Assembly (NCBI RefSeq): GCF_023701525.1
Contig: NZ_JAMQAW010000011.1
Coordinates: 330,902-365,367, forward strand
Source: Streptomyces albipurpureus
GTDB lineage: Bacteria > Actinomycetota > Actinomycetes > Streptomycetales > Streptomycetaceae
Direction: 5' to 3'
Length of the DNA: 34,466 nucleotides
Below the pieces are notes generated by a model that saw nothing but the letters and a program-made list of their open reading frames with translations, searched no databases and was not told the DNA's origin. Of this stretch, positions 15,310-24,056 are shown piece by piece. The position numbers and the translations under genes were made by a program. Within the stretch, counting starts at the first letter, position 1. Every line of letters begins with the position of its first letter.

Positions 15310-18300
15310 ATGGGTGAGATCGCGGCAGCCGAGATCAGAGCGGTACGTGAAGCGCTGGGGTGGGACCAGGCGGAGCTGGCGCGCCGGGTCGGTGTCAGGC
15401 ACCAGACAATCAGCCGTTGGGAGCGTGGCGACACCTCACCCAAAGGAAAGCGCTTGGACCGTGTGCGCGCCGCTCTGGGGCTAGACGGTGCGGCGCCGCC
15501 GCCTCGGCGTCCCCTCCTGGACGAGTTGCCCTTCAACCGCCTCAACGATGAGCAATTTGAGGCGTTCTCCGAGGCCTTAGCCTCGCTCTTGTATCCCGAT
15601 GCAGTGGTCCTTCGATACGGCATCAAGGGGAACAAGCAGCACGGGATCGACATCCGCGTCGTCACGGCCGAGGGCGAACGGATCGGGATTCAGTGCAAGA
15701 AGTACGAGAAGTTTGGGCTCCCTTCCTTCACGAACGCGGTGGCGGAACTCGATCGCGCCAACGCCCGTGTCGACCGCTGTGTCCTTTACCTGTCCACACG
15801 AGCTAGTACACCGGTGGCGGACGCCTGCGACAACCTGGGCGACTGGCTGCTCTGGGACTCAAGGGTCCTCTCCCGCGAGGTAGGCAATCTCCCGACCGAG
15901 CAGGCGCTCACTCTGGTCGACCGCTTCTTCCCGGGCATGCGGGAGGAGTTTCTGGGAGTTCGGACGCCCAGCGTCTGGCAGACCGTGGAAGAGGCGTACT
16001 CGGTCTCTGTGCCCAGTCCTATCCACTCGCACGAGTTCGAGCTCGTCGGCCGTGCCACGACACTCGACGCGATGCGGGCGTTCGCCGCCGGGGACAAGGG
16101 GGCCCGGATCGCCGTACTGACCGGTGCCGCCGGCGAGGGCAAAAGCCGACTGTTGTGCGAACTCGCTCGCGAGCGTGATCTCTCTTCCAAGGCAATCACC
16201 CGGGTGCTGCTGCCTGGGCCCTTCTCTCCGGAGGAGTTCGAGCGCCTGCCGGCGGAAAACGGACTGCTCGTGATCATCGAGGACGCGCACGAGCGCTCGG
16301 ACGATCTCGCCATGGTGGTGAGCGGCGTGCTCCGAGCACACTCCGGCGCTCGCGTACTGCTCTCGGCCCGGCCGTACGGCAGGCACCTCGTCCAGCAGAC
16401 CCTCCGGGCCGCCAAGACCGACGAAAACGTCATCCCCTGGTGGAACTTGGCCGCTCTCCGACCTGAGGAAGCATACGCGCTGGCGGGCGAGGTTCTCGGC
16501 GAAGGCAAGGAATACGCCGCTCGCGTCGTCGCCCATGTGGCCGCGGACTCTCCGTTGCTTCTGGTGAACGTGGCAGCCGCCATCCGGCGAGGGAGCGTCT
16601 CTGTGAACGACATCCAGGACCACACCGATGTGCACCGCCAACTTCTGGAGCTGCTTGTCGAGTCGGCCTTGTCTCAGCCGGGTCGCTCAACCGACGACCG
16701 AGCCCTGCTTCACGCGGTGGCGGCCCTGCAGCCTGTGGTCACCAGCGTTGATCACTTCCAAGAGGCCCTCTCCGGCCTTCTGGGCGTCGAGTTCAACCTG
16801 ATCCGCCCTCGGCTCGATGCCCTGCAACACTCCGGGATCGTGGTGCGCCGCGGCGCCTCCATGCGAATTTCCCCCGATCTGCTCGGGGACGCCCTCCTAG
16901 CCGAAGCGTCCATCGACCCGCACGACGGCTCCTCCACCGGATACCTTCGTGATGTCCGGAACCACGCGAGCGGAGACGCGCTGGCAAACGCGCTCATCAA
17001 CGCCGGCCGCGTCGATTGGCAAAGGAGCGGCCCCGGCTCCCGGCGCGGAGATGTCCTCGACCCCCTCTGGTCCGTACTAGAGAGCGAGTTCAAGCAAGCC
17101 GGTGCTTGGACCCGCACGACTCTTATGCGTCTCCTGGTGAAGATCGCCCCCTTCCAGCCGCAGCGGGCCCTCCACTTGACCCGGTGGGCCCTCGCCAACC
17201 CTACGGAGCAGGACGATCGGCCGAGCGAGATCAACTGGGTTCCAGGACAGTTCAGCCATGCGGATGTCCTCGGTGAGGTACCTCGGGTCCTGGCAGCCGT
17301 AGCGGTCGATTTGGACCAGGTGCGCGGCGTGTACGACCTCCTGTGGTCCCTGGGCCGCGACGACGAACGGCCGCTGGACCGCCACCCGAACGCGCCACTG
17401 CGCATTCTCATCGACCTTGCCTCATACACCCCAGGCAAGCCCCTTGCGTACCAGGAGATCCTGCTCGACGCGCTTTCGGAGTGGCTGGAGGAGACCCCGC
17501 CGAAGGTCGCCAACCGCATGCCGCTCGCACTGCTCGATCCACTGTTCGCCGATGTCGCCGAAGGCCAGACGATGGAGGCCTGGACCCTCACTCTCAGCCG
17601 ACATCCGGTGCGTGCGGACGTGGTGGCACCCGTCAGAGAGCGCGCGACCCGAATCCTGCTCGACCAATACGCGTCGGAAGACGATGCACGAGCAGCCCTT
17701 GCCGCTGCAACTTTTCAAGAGATTCTTCGATATGAGAACGAAGAACCTCCGTCGCACACCGTCGGGTTCCTCCGTGAACTCGCAACCCAAGTCACCGTAA
17801 CTCGGCCGGGGCCCTTGGTGGCCCTGGCGACGCGACGCTCGCTGAGTTGGACAGTCAGCTACGGCGCGCCCCCCGTGCGCGAGGCAGCACAGAAGGTCGT
17901 TCACTCCTTGCCGAACACTCTTGAGCACCGACTGGCCCTTCTGCTCCACACCGGAATCTACGACACGGACCTCGCACCCCGGTCCGGGAACGCCGACAGC
18001 CTCGAAGAGGCACCGAAGCACTGGGAAGCACTGCACCACCAGACGGCGGACGAGCTAAAGCTCAACTCCGCAGACGAAACAGCCAGGCTTCTCGTCTCAC
18101 TGGTCACAGACGGCCACAGGTTGCTCACGCGCCACTCCGAAGGCGTCCACGCCATGTTGGACGTGATACTGAGGAAGGCCCCGGACACGATTCCTCCACT
18201 TCTCGACCTTTTGGGTTCGTCGGCGGAGGGAACAGTCGGCGTCATGCTCCCCACCGCCCTGCGCGCCGCATTCGAAGCCGACCTGGCCGACTCGATGGAC

Positions 18301-19320
18301 ATCTGCCGCCGCCTCGCCGCTGACGGCAACCCCGCAGAGGTCCTGGCCGTGACCCAAGCTCTCCAGGCGACCATCATGAAGCCAGAGGTCCAGGAGGGGG
18401 GCGCGCTGGAACTCGCCCAGGCTCTCGCGAACCACCCCGACCCGGCGGTACGCGCTGGTGTCCTTGGCGTGGCCGTACCCATGCTGCGGACGTCCAAGGA
18501 CATGGCCCTTGAGCTGATCGCCTCCGTACCGTTCGGCGAGACGGGTGCCGTGCCGCATCGCCTCTGGTGGGCCTTCACGTTGGAGGGCCTCCTGTCATGG
18601 CGAGACCTCACAAACGCCCACCGCGCCTTCTTCCTGCACCAGTTGACCACTCTCCCGACGCTCAACGACTACTCCGTGCAGCAATTCGTCTCCCACATAG
18701 CTGAAGCCGACGCCCCCGCCGCCGTCGGGCTCCTGCGTGCACGGGTGGAGCACGGGGAAGAGGAACCCGGGTTTGATTCCCTGCCATTCAAGTGGACCGT
18801 CCGACTTCCCTTCGCTGACAGCCCTGACCGACTGAAGCTACTGCGATCGGTGCGTGACTGGCTGGCCGAGCCCCGTGAGAAACCCTGGCGTCGCGAAATG
18901 CAGGCTCCAGAGCTGTTCTGGACCGTGGCGGGCAATGCGGACGAGCCGGTCCTCCGCCTCCTCCTCGAGCCCTACCTCAGAGGCGAAAGCGACCTCGCAC
19001 ACGCTGTCGCACCGCTGCTGGAGAAAGTACCGAAGGACATAGTGTGGGAACGGGTGGACTTCGTAACTATCCTTCTCAAGTCGGCCTCCCGCCTCTCCGA
19101 AGAACTAATGCGCCGCAGTGGAGGACGTCTCCACTCAGCGATCTCCACCGGATTCCGGTGGGGAAGCCCCGGCCAGCCTTACCCGGAGGACGTCGACATC
19201 AGCAAGCGTGCCCAGCTCGTCCGAAAAGGGCTTCCCCGCGGCTCTGTCGTCGACCAGTTCTACCAAGCTCTGCAGGACACCGCCGAGCGGAACATGGAGC
19301 GCGCCATCGCCGAAGGGTGA
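15310..19320 (+). CDS. HTH-Mrr nuclease-STAND NTPase protein, candidate anti-phage defence
   Basis: A 1,336-residue multidomain protein. Residues 5-58 are an XRE/Cro-type helix-turn-helix (LGWDQAELARRVGVRHQTIS). Residues about 72-205 look like an Mrr-type PD-(D/E)xK nuclease: DEQFEAF helix, catalytic GID (D114) and QCK (Q128, K130). Residues about 240-480 form a STAND/NACHT-like NTPase with P-loop GAAGEGKS (272-279), Walker B LLVIIEDAHE (319-328) and the LLSARP sensor motif (351-356). The remaining 850 residues are helical and probably HEAT/TPR-like. N-terminal nuclease, central STAND and C-terminal repeat sensor is the Avs plan, in which target binding triggers oligomerisation and DNA cleavage; the added HTH is unusual. 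It stands alone, without an evident partner gene, near an island att site. The ATG at 15310 gives a complete HTH. Defence function is inferred. Confidence 0.82.
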   Translation: MGEIAAAEIRAVREALGWDQAELARRVGVRHQTISRWERGDTSPKGKRLDRVRAALGLDGAAPPPRRPLLDELPFNRLNDEQFEAFSEALASLLYPDAVVLRYGIKGNKQHGIDIRVVTAEGERIGIQCKKYEKFGLPSFTNAVAELDRANARVDRCVLYLSTRASTPVADACDNLGDWLLWDSRVLSREVGNLPTEQALTLVDRFFPGMREEFLGVRTPSVWQTVEEAYSVSVPSPIHSHEFELVGRATTLDAMRAFAAGDKGARIAVLTGAAGEGKSRLLCELARERDLSSKAITRVLLPGPFSPEEFERLPAENGLLVIIEDAHERSDDLAMVVSGVLRAHSGARVLLSARPYGRHLVQQTLRAAKTDENVIPWWNLAALRPEEAYALAGEVLGEGKEYAARVVAHVAADSPLLLVNVAAAIRRGSVSVNDIQDHTDVHRQLLELLVESALSQPGRSTDDRALLHAVAALQPVVTSVDHFQEALSGLLGVEFNLIRPRLDALQHSGIVVRRGASMRISPDLLGDALLAEASIDPHDGSSTGYLRDVRNHASGDALANALINAGRVDWQRSGPGSRRGDVLDPLWSVLESEFKQAGAWTRTTLMRLLVKIAPFQPQRALHLTRWALANPTEQDDRPSEINWVPGQFSHADVLGEVPRVLAAVAVDLDQVRGVYDLLWSLGRDDERPLDRHPNAPLRILIDLASYTPGKPLAYQEILLDALSEWLEETPPKVANRMPLALLDPLFADVAEGQTMEAWTLTLSRHPVRADVVAPVRERATRILLDQYASEDDARAALAAATFQEILRYENEEPPSHTVGFLRELATQVTVTRPGPLVALATRRSLSWTVSYGAPPVREAAQKVVHSLPNTLEHRLALLLHTGIYDTDLAPRSGNADSLEEAPKHWEALHHQTADELKLNSADETARLLVSLVTDGHRLLTRHSEGVHAMLDVILRKAPDTIPPLLDLLGSSAEGTVGVMLPTALRAAFEADLADSMDICRRLAADGNPAEVLAVTQALQATIMKPEVQEGGALELAQALANHPDPAVRAGVLGVAVPMLRTSKDMALELIASVPFGETGAVPHRLWWAFTLEGLLSWRDLTNAHRAFFLHQLTTLPTLNDYSVQQFVSHIAEADAPAAVGLLRARVEHGEEEPGFDSLPFKWTVRLPFADSPDRLKLLRSVRDWLAEPREKPWRREMQAPELFWTVAGNADEPVLRLLLEPYLRGESDLAHAVAPLLEKVPKDIVWERVDFVTILLKSASRLSEELMRRSGGRLHSAISTGFRWGSPGQPYPEDVDISKRAQLVRKGLPRGSVVDQFYQALQDTAERNMERAIAEG

Positions 19321-19439
19321 GAACTCGCCCATGCACCCCACGGTCGGGTTTCCCTGCTGGTTCTTGTGTCAGCCGTGACGTGAGGAGGGCTGGATCGTGC
19401 GGTGGAAAATGTCAGTTGTGGAATCAATTGCCGGTCAGT

Positions 19440-19892
19440 CCGTACTGCTTCGTCGTGGCACGGGTGGCTAACGCGCCCGCCTACCGTGCCGCTCTGGCGA
19501 CCGAGGAGCTGGCCTGGTGGTGGAAGAACGGCGGCCGGACGTCGAGGTCGATCTGGCGAAGCCGGATCACACCACGCTCACGATCGAGGCCAGCGGCGTG
19601 GTGGTCGGCATGATCCGGTGGTGGGAAGAGACGACGCCCATCACGCACCAGTGCGGTATCGACATGTTCCTCCACCCCGACCATCACCACCTGGGGCTAC
19701 GGAACAGACTCACTACGAACCCTGATCCGCTGGCTTCTGGGGCTCGGAGGGCCCCACCGGGTGACCATCGCCCCGCGACCGGCAACCTCCCCGCCATCGC
19801 CGCTTACGAGAAGATCAGATTCCAGCGAATCGGCGTCGCCCACGAATTCTGGAAGGACCGGGACGAAGTCTGGCGCGACAGCCTCCCCCGCC
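19440..19892 (+). pseudogene. GNAT-family acetyltransferase pseudogene
   Basis: The frame from 19517 encodes DVEVDLAKPDHTTLTIEASG, then VVGMIRWWEE and GIDMFLHPDHH, as in GNAT acetyltransferases of the aminoglycoside AAC(6')-like group. Near 19695 a one-base insertion in a G run shifts the frame. The proper continuation (GYGTDSLRTLIRWLLGLGG, HRVTIAP) is then found one frame over. Near 19770 a one-base loss shifts it back, so that NLPAIAAYEKIRFQRIGV and the C-terminus return to the first frame. The shifted stretch includes the acetyl-CoA-binding GxG motif, so the protein would be inactive. The N-terminus is also split between frames and the start is unclear. The 3' end runs directly into the IS4-type element at 19893. 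Confidence 0.65.
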
Positions 19893-19985
19893 ATCTTTTT
19901 CGCGGTCCTGCAATGGGGCCGCTGGCCTCCGGGCCCGGTATGACTGTGTCCCCTCTGTCGAAGGCATGACAATGCCGTTGCTTTT
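19893..19985 (+). repeat. Left terminal inverted repeat
   Basis: It begins ATCTTTTTCGCGGTCCTGCA and ends GTTGCTTTT, and matches the reverse complement of 21350-21441 almost throughout. One extra base near 19955 and a few substitutions separate the two. Confidence 0.85.
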
Positions 19986-20010
19986 GCCGGTGTCGGTCGG
20001 TTGAAGCGGT

Positions 20011-21230
20011 GTGCTGATATCTCGATTGGAACGACTGGGGTTGGGGGTCCTGACCCGGTCGTGCCCGCCGGAGTTAGTGGACCAGGTGGTGGTGGAGGTG
20101 GGGCGTTCGGAGAAGCGTCGGCGTCTGTTGTCGGCCCGGTTCACGGTGTACTTCGTGCTGGCGATGTGCTTGTTCCCGCAGGCCGACTACCTGGAGGTCC
20201 TGCGACTGGTGAAGACCGGTGACAAGGGGCTGCGGTCCTGGTCCGGGGTGAACAAGTCGTCGCTGACCAGGGCCCGGCAGCGGCTCGGCTGGCCGGTGAT
20301 GCGGGAGTTGTTCCGCTCCGTGGCCCGGCCGCTCGGCGCGGACGGTGAGCTGTTTCGGGGGCTTCGGGTGCTGGCCCTGGACGGGATGCTGCTGGCCGTG
20401 CCCGACTCCGCAGGCAACAACGACGCTTTCGGCAAGTCCGGCTCTCATCGCAGTCCGATGGGATATCCGCAGGCCAGAGTGGTCGCAGTGGCCGAGTGTT
20501 CCTCCCCGTCCTGGACGCCGCGATCGGCGGGTTCAAGGACTCCGAGCGCATCGTCTCCGACGCGCTGGACGCCCATGTCGGGCCTGGCACGCTGTTGCTG
20601 GCCGACCGGGGATTATGGGGCCTTGCTCGATGGCACCGGCTCCGGGACCAGGGCGCGCATCTGCTGTGGCGGATCGAGCGGCGCAAGGCCCGCAGGGTCC
20701 AGGACGTCCTGCCCGACGGCAGCTACCTCGCCCGCATCGAGGCGAACAAGCACAGCAAGGCGGCCGGGACCGTCAAGGCGCCGCCGGCGCTGGTCCGAGT
20801 GATCGAATACCGCGTCGACGGGCAGGCCGACATCGTCCGGCTTATCACCAGCTTGACCGATCACGAGATGTTCCCCGCCGAGGAACTCGCCGTTCTCTAC
20901 GCCCGGCGCTGGGAGATTGAACTCGTCTTCGACGAGATCAAGACCCATCAACGGGGCCGACCGGTCCTCAGGTCGCAGACACCGGACGGCGTGCGGCAGG
21001 AGATCTACGCGCACTTGCTCGTGCATCACGCCACTCGAGACCTACTGAACGAGGCCGCCCGCTTGCACCACAGCATCGCCGAGCGGACCTCGTTCACCAG
21101 GGCCCTGCACGTCGTCCGCCGCTCGGTGATCTCACCGAGCGGCATTTCCCCCCTCGGACCGCAACCAGGACCGGCGCTTGGGACTCTCCGAGATCGGGCA
21201 CAGTCTGCTGCCCCGCCGAAGATCCCGTGA
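20011..21230 (+). pseudogene. IS4-family transposase, frameshifted
   Basis: The first part (from GTG 20011) carries the IS4 transposase N-terminal domain (LTRSCPPELVDQVVVEVG, LSARFTVYFVLAMCLFPQ) and the start of the DDE domain with the first catalytic Asp in LALDGMLLAVPDS. Near 20495 the reading frame changes. The second part continues with LDAAIGGFKDSERIVSDA, the second Asp in LLADRGLWG, and the Y-x2-R-x3-E-x6-K signature in YARRWEIELVFDEIK, ending at 21230. All catalytic residues exist but lie in two frames, and a few residues seem lost at the junction. Programmed frameshifting is not usual for this family and I see no slippery site, so I read it as inactivated. Confidence 0.8.
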
Positions 21231-21349
21231 CTGCCCCCGCAGGATCCGTTCCTGCATTACTGGCTACCCCAGCAAAGCCCCAGGTCAGGCCGCCAGCGTC
21301 CGTCGTCCACCGGTCACCGTTGTCTTGAACAACCGGTGGCAGGACCACT

Positions 21350-21441
21350 AAAAGCAACGACATTGTCATGCCTTCGACAGGGGGACACAGTCATGCCGGG
21401 CCCGGAGGCCAGCGGCCCCGTTGCAGGACCGCGAAAAAGAT
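21350..21441 (-). repeat. Right terminal inverted repeat
   Basis: The reverse complement matches the left repeat from ATCTTTTTCGCGG through GTTGCTTTT. It contains an ATG (21368) that opens into the downstream beta-roll frame by chance. Confidence 0.85.
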
Positions 21442-22354
21442 AACGGGGAAGAACACGATCACCATCGGCGGGACCGTGTCCGGGACCGTGCAGGCCCGCG
21501 GCAGCGATGACACCGTCACCGTCAACGCCACCCCCGGCACACCCGGGAGTGGAGGACGGCCTGTCGACGGCAATCCCGGCATCGCACCAAGCGGACGCCT
21601 GGACGTCACCGCCGCGATCGCCCGCGTGACGGTCAACGGCTCCGCCGCGCTGCCGAGGCCGGGTGGAGGAAACCCGGTGGGCGGCGAGGGCAATGAAGGG
21701 ATCATCACGGGCGGCACCGGCCCGGTGGACATCAACGTCAACGGGGGTATCCGGCCCGGCACGGGCTACCTGGACGGGGGGTCCGGGAACGCGGGGACCA
21801 TCACCGGCGGCGGCTCGGGCACCGTGACCGTCACCGCGGGCGAATCCGGCGCGGGTGGTGTTCCCGGCAACCTGGACACCGGCATCATCGACGGCGGTAC
21901 CGGAACCACGGCCATCGTCGTCGAGGGCGGCGACAACGCAGCCAATCTCCCCAGCTCCGGCATTCTCGAAGGTGTCGGCAACGACGGCCGGATCACCGCC
22001 GGCACCGGCGGCGGGCCGGTCACGGTCACCGGCGGAAACGCCACCGGCATCCTGGGACGCGGCGCGGCCGGGAACGCCGGCACCATCCACGGCGGCCCCG
22101 GCAACGACACCATCACCGTCACCGGCGGCACGACCGCCCGGCTGCGGACCGGCGGGGACGGCCACACCGGCACCATCCACGCCGGCCCCGGCAACGACAC
22201 CATCACCCTGACCGGCGGGCTCCCCCAGACCGTCCTGCTGTTCGACAACACCGGCAACTCCGGCACCGTCAACGGCGACGAAGGCACCAACACCTGCTCC
22301 ATCACCCCACCCACCGACTCCTCGGGCACCGTCACCCACTGCACCCTCACCTGA
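21442..22354 (+). pseudogene. N-terminally truncated beta-roll (RTX-like) surface protein
   Basis: About 300 residues remain in one open frame, rich in Gly, Thr and Asn, with repeated blocks such as AGTIHGGPGNDTITVTGG and GTIHAGPGNDTITLTGG, and NAGTITGG. These resemble the Ca-binding beta-roll repeats of RTX proteins or related extracellular beta-helices. The C-terminus holds two Cys (NTCSITPP and THCTLT). The start and any signal peptide are missing because the IS4-type element joins at 21441. An ATG inside the IS repeat (21368) could give a hybrid product, but without a secretion signal. The intact ancestor was probably secreted; its function is unknown. Confidence 0.6.
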
Positions 22355-23892
22355 CACCCCGGGATCCAGCCCCCGCAGCGGAAGGTGAGCCACCCCGGAC
22401 GGGACCGGGCGCGCGTTCCCGTGCGAGGAGGCCATGGACGGCCGCGGACACGCGTACGGTGTCGTCGCCGACGTCGGCCAGGCCCCCGGCCGAGGCGCCC
22501 CCCGCCGGGGGGCGCTCACGGGGCCGCATGAAGGGGCGAGGTGGTCTGAACCCCACGAGCGAGAGCACTCCCGGGCTCGCCGCCCGTTCACCCGTGCGAG
22601 GTCACCGGGACCCGCCCGCGCCCACGCCGGGGAAACAGACACAGCGTCTCCACCCGGGACGGGTCCGGCCATGTCCGGCCCAGGTGCCGGGTCACCACCC
22701 GGGAGCGCAGTGCCCGCGGCGCGAGCGAGGATCATCCGCTCCCCGCCCCGCACTGCCGCGCAGTCCGGTGTGCCCCACACCTGTCGCAGGCAGTCCGGCG
22801 ACGGCGGCGCCGGGCACTGCGCGCCATCGGCACACAGCCCCTACCCGGCGTGGGGCGTGGACCGGACCCTGGTGGCGGGGCGATGGCCGCCCGGTGCCCC
22901 CCGGCGGACGGGCCGGCCTTGTGGCACGGGCTGCCCGACGATGATGAGGAGGTAGGCGGTCCAGCGCGGTCGTGTTCGGGGGGCAGGCAGCCGCAGGGGC
23001 CTGGTGGTGGAGGAGGCCGTGGGCTGTCGGTGCGCCTACTTCGGCCCCAGTCGCCTCCCGGAGGCGCCGGGGGGACTCCCGGGGCGAGGACCGTTCGCCG
23101 TTCGCCGCGACCCTGCCCGGCGCTCCGGGCGGACCCGGGCGTTCATCCCCGGTCCCGCACCGGCCGCCGGGGGGCGCGGGAGCCGCCGGTTTCCGCTCCG
23201 GCGCCGTTGGCCTCCTTCGCCGCCCTGTCCTCCTCCCCGCACGGGTGAGGAGCCCGGGATCGCCGTCGAAGGCGGCGTACGCGACGCCGACCGTGGTTCG
23301 GCCCCCGGCCCCCGCCGTCTCGGCCCCCTCCGCCGTTGCCTGCGTTTCCCGTGAGCCCCGGCCCGGCCGTGTCACCGCGGGTGCTTGTCCCACCCGGCCC
23401 GCCGCCGAGGGACAGCGGCAGCAGGAGCATGGTGTCGATCAGGGCGTCGGGCCGGTAGGTGTCCCGGGGGCGCACGCCCCGCTGCCCCCAGGGCACTCCC
23501 CCTCCTGCCACCGGTGCCGGCGACCGCTCCCGTGTCGTGCGTGCGGCAACCGGTGAACAGGGGGTGTGAGTGTGGTGATCCGGCTCCGGCGTGGTCCGGC
23601 TGTTCGCTGCACCCCCCTGGCGGGCGGGGGGTGCACTCGGGTGTGTGTCGCCCCGTGCGCACCGGTCCCGGTGCGGGTGTTCCAGACAGGGGGCGGGGAG
23701 GGCGCCTTGCCCGTCCAGGGGCTCCCCCGGACTGTGGGCGGACGGGGACCGTGGGGGGCCGCACTGCGGGTCCGGTCACCGGAACGGAGCGATCCCCGCA
23801 GGGAGGAACGGGACGCGCGGTGGGCCAGGGCCTGGTCGCCGGCGGCTGATTTCTGCCGTCACCACGAGAGGGGAAGCCGCCCCGGCCGGCCC
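22355..23892. other. 1.5-kb region with no credible gene
   Basis: Very GC-rich sequence in which all open frames have low-complexity Arg/Pro/Gly/Ala translations on both strands, as expected of non-coding high-GC DNA. One frame at 22434 has a GAGGAGG site before ATG, but its product has no recognisable pattern. A 10-bp hairpin at 23608-23635 (TGCACCCCCC / GGGGGGTGCA) is the only clear structure. Probably decayed sequence between mobile elements. Confidence 0.55.
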
Positions 23893-24056
23893 CGCCGCCG
23901 GCCCGACGCCCTGCTCGGCGACAAGGGCTACGACTCCAGCCCCAACCGAGACGCACTGCGGCAACAGCGGATCCTGCCCGTCATCTCACGCAAGGGATCA
24001 CCGAATCAAGGGCATCGGCAAGCTCCGCTACGTAGTCGAGCAAACCTTCGCCCCTT
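23893..24056 (+). pseudogene. IS5-type transposase remnant
   Basis: A short fragment encodes DALLGDKGYDSSPNRDALRQ and ILPVISRKG, typical of the second catalytic-Asp region of IS5-family DDE transposases. After a frame change near 23995 it continues as IKGIGKLRYVVEQTFA, which normally lies near the catalytic Glu. Several conserved residues between the two are missing. The copy is cut off on the right by the IS30 element, and the 5' part is not recognisable. Non-functional. Confidence 0.7.

Larger units (their letters stand above)
19893..21441. mobile_element. IS4-family insertion sequence with long terminal inverted repeats
   Basis: About 1.55 kb bounded by inverted copies of the same ~93-bp sequence (19893-19985 and 21350-21441), with a transposase gene between them. 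The copies differ at only a few bases and one indel. The left end joins the acetyltransferase pseudogene and the right end joins a beta-roll protein frame in mid-gene. I see no clear target-site duplication, which may mean a deletion or inversion occurred between two copies. The true IS termini could lie within the repeats. Confidence 0.7.

Noticed and set aside
20480..20510. Programmed frameshift in the IS4-type transposase
   Set aside because: No slippery heptamer or stimulatory structure is visible, several residues seem missing at the junction, and this family does not normally use frameshifting.
22434..22955. 173-residue frame with GAGGAGG before ATG
   Set aside because: The translation is low-complexity Arg/Pro/Gly with no domain or hydrophobic pattern. 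A good ribosome site alone is weak evidence in such sequence.
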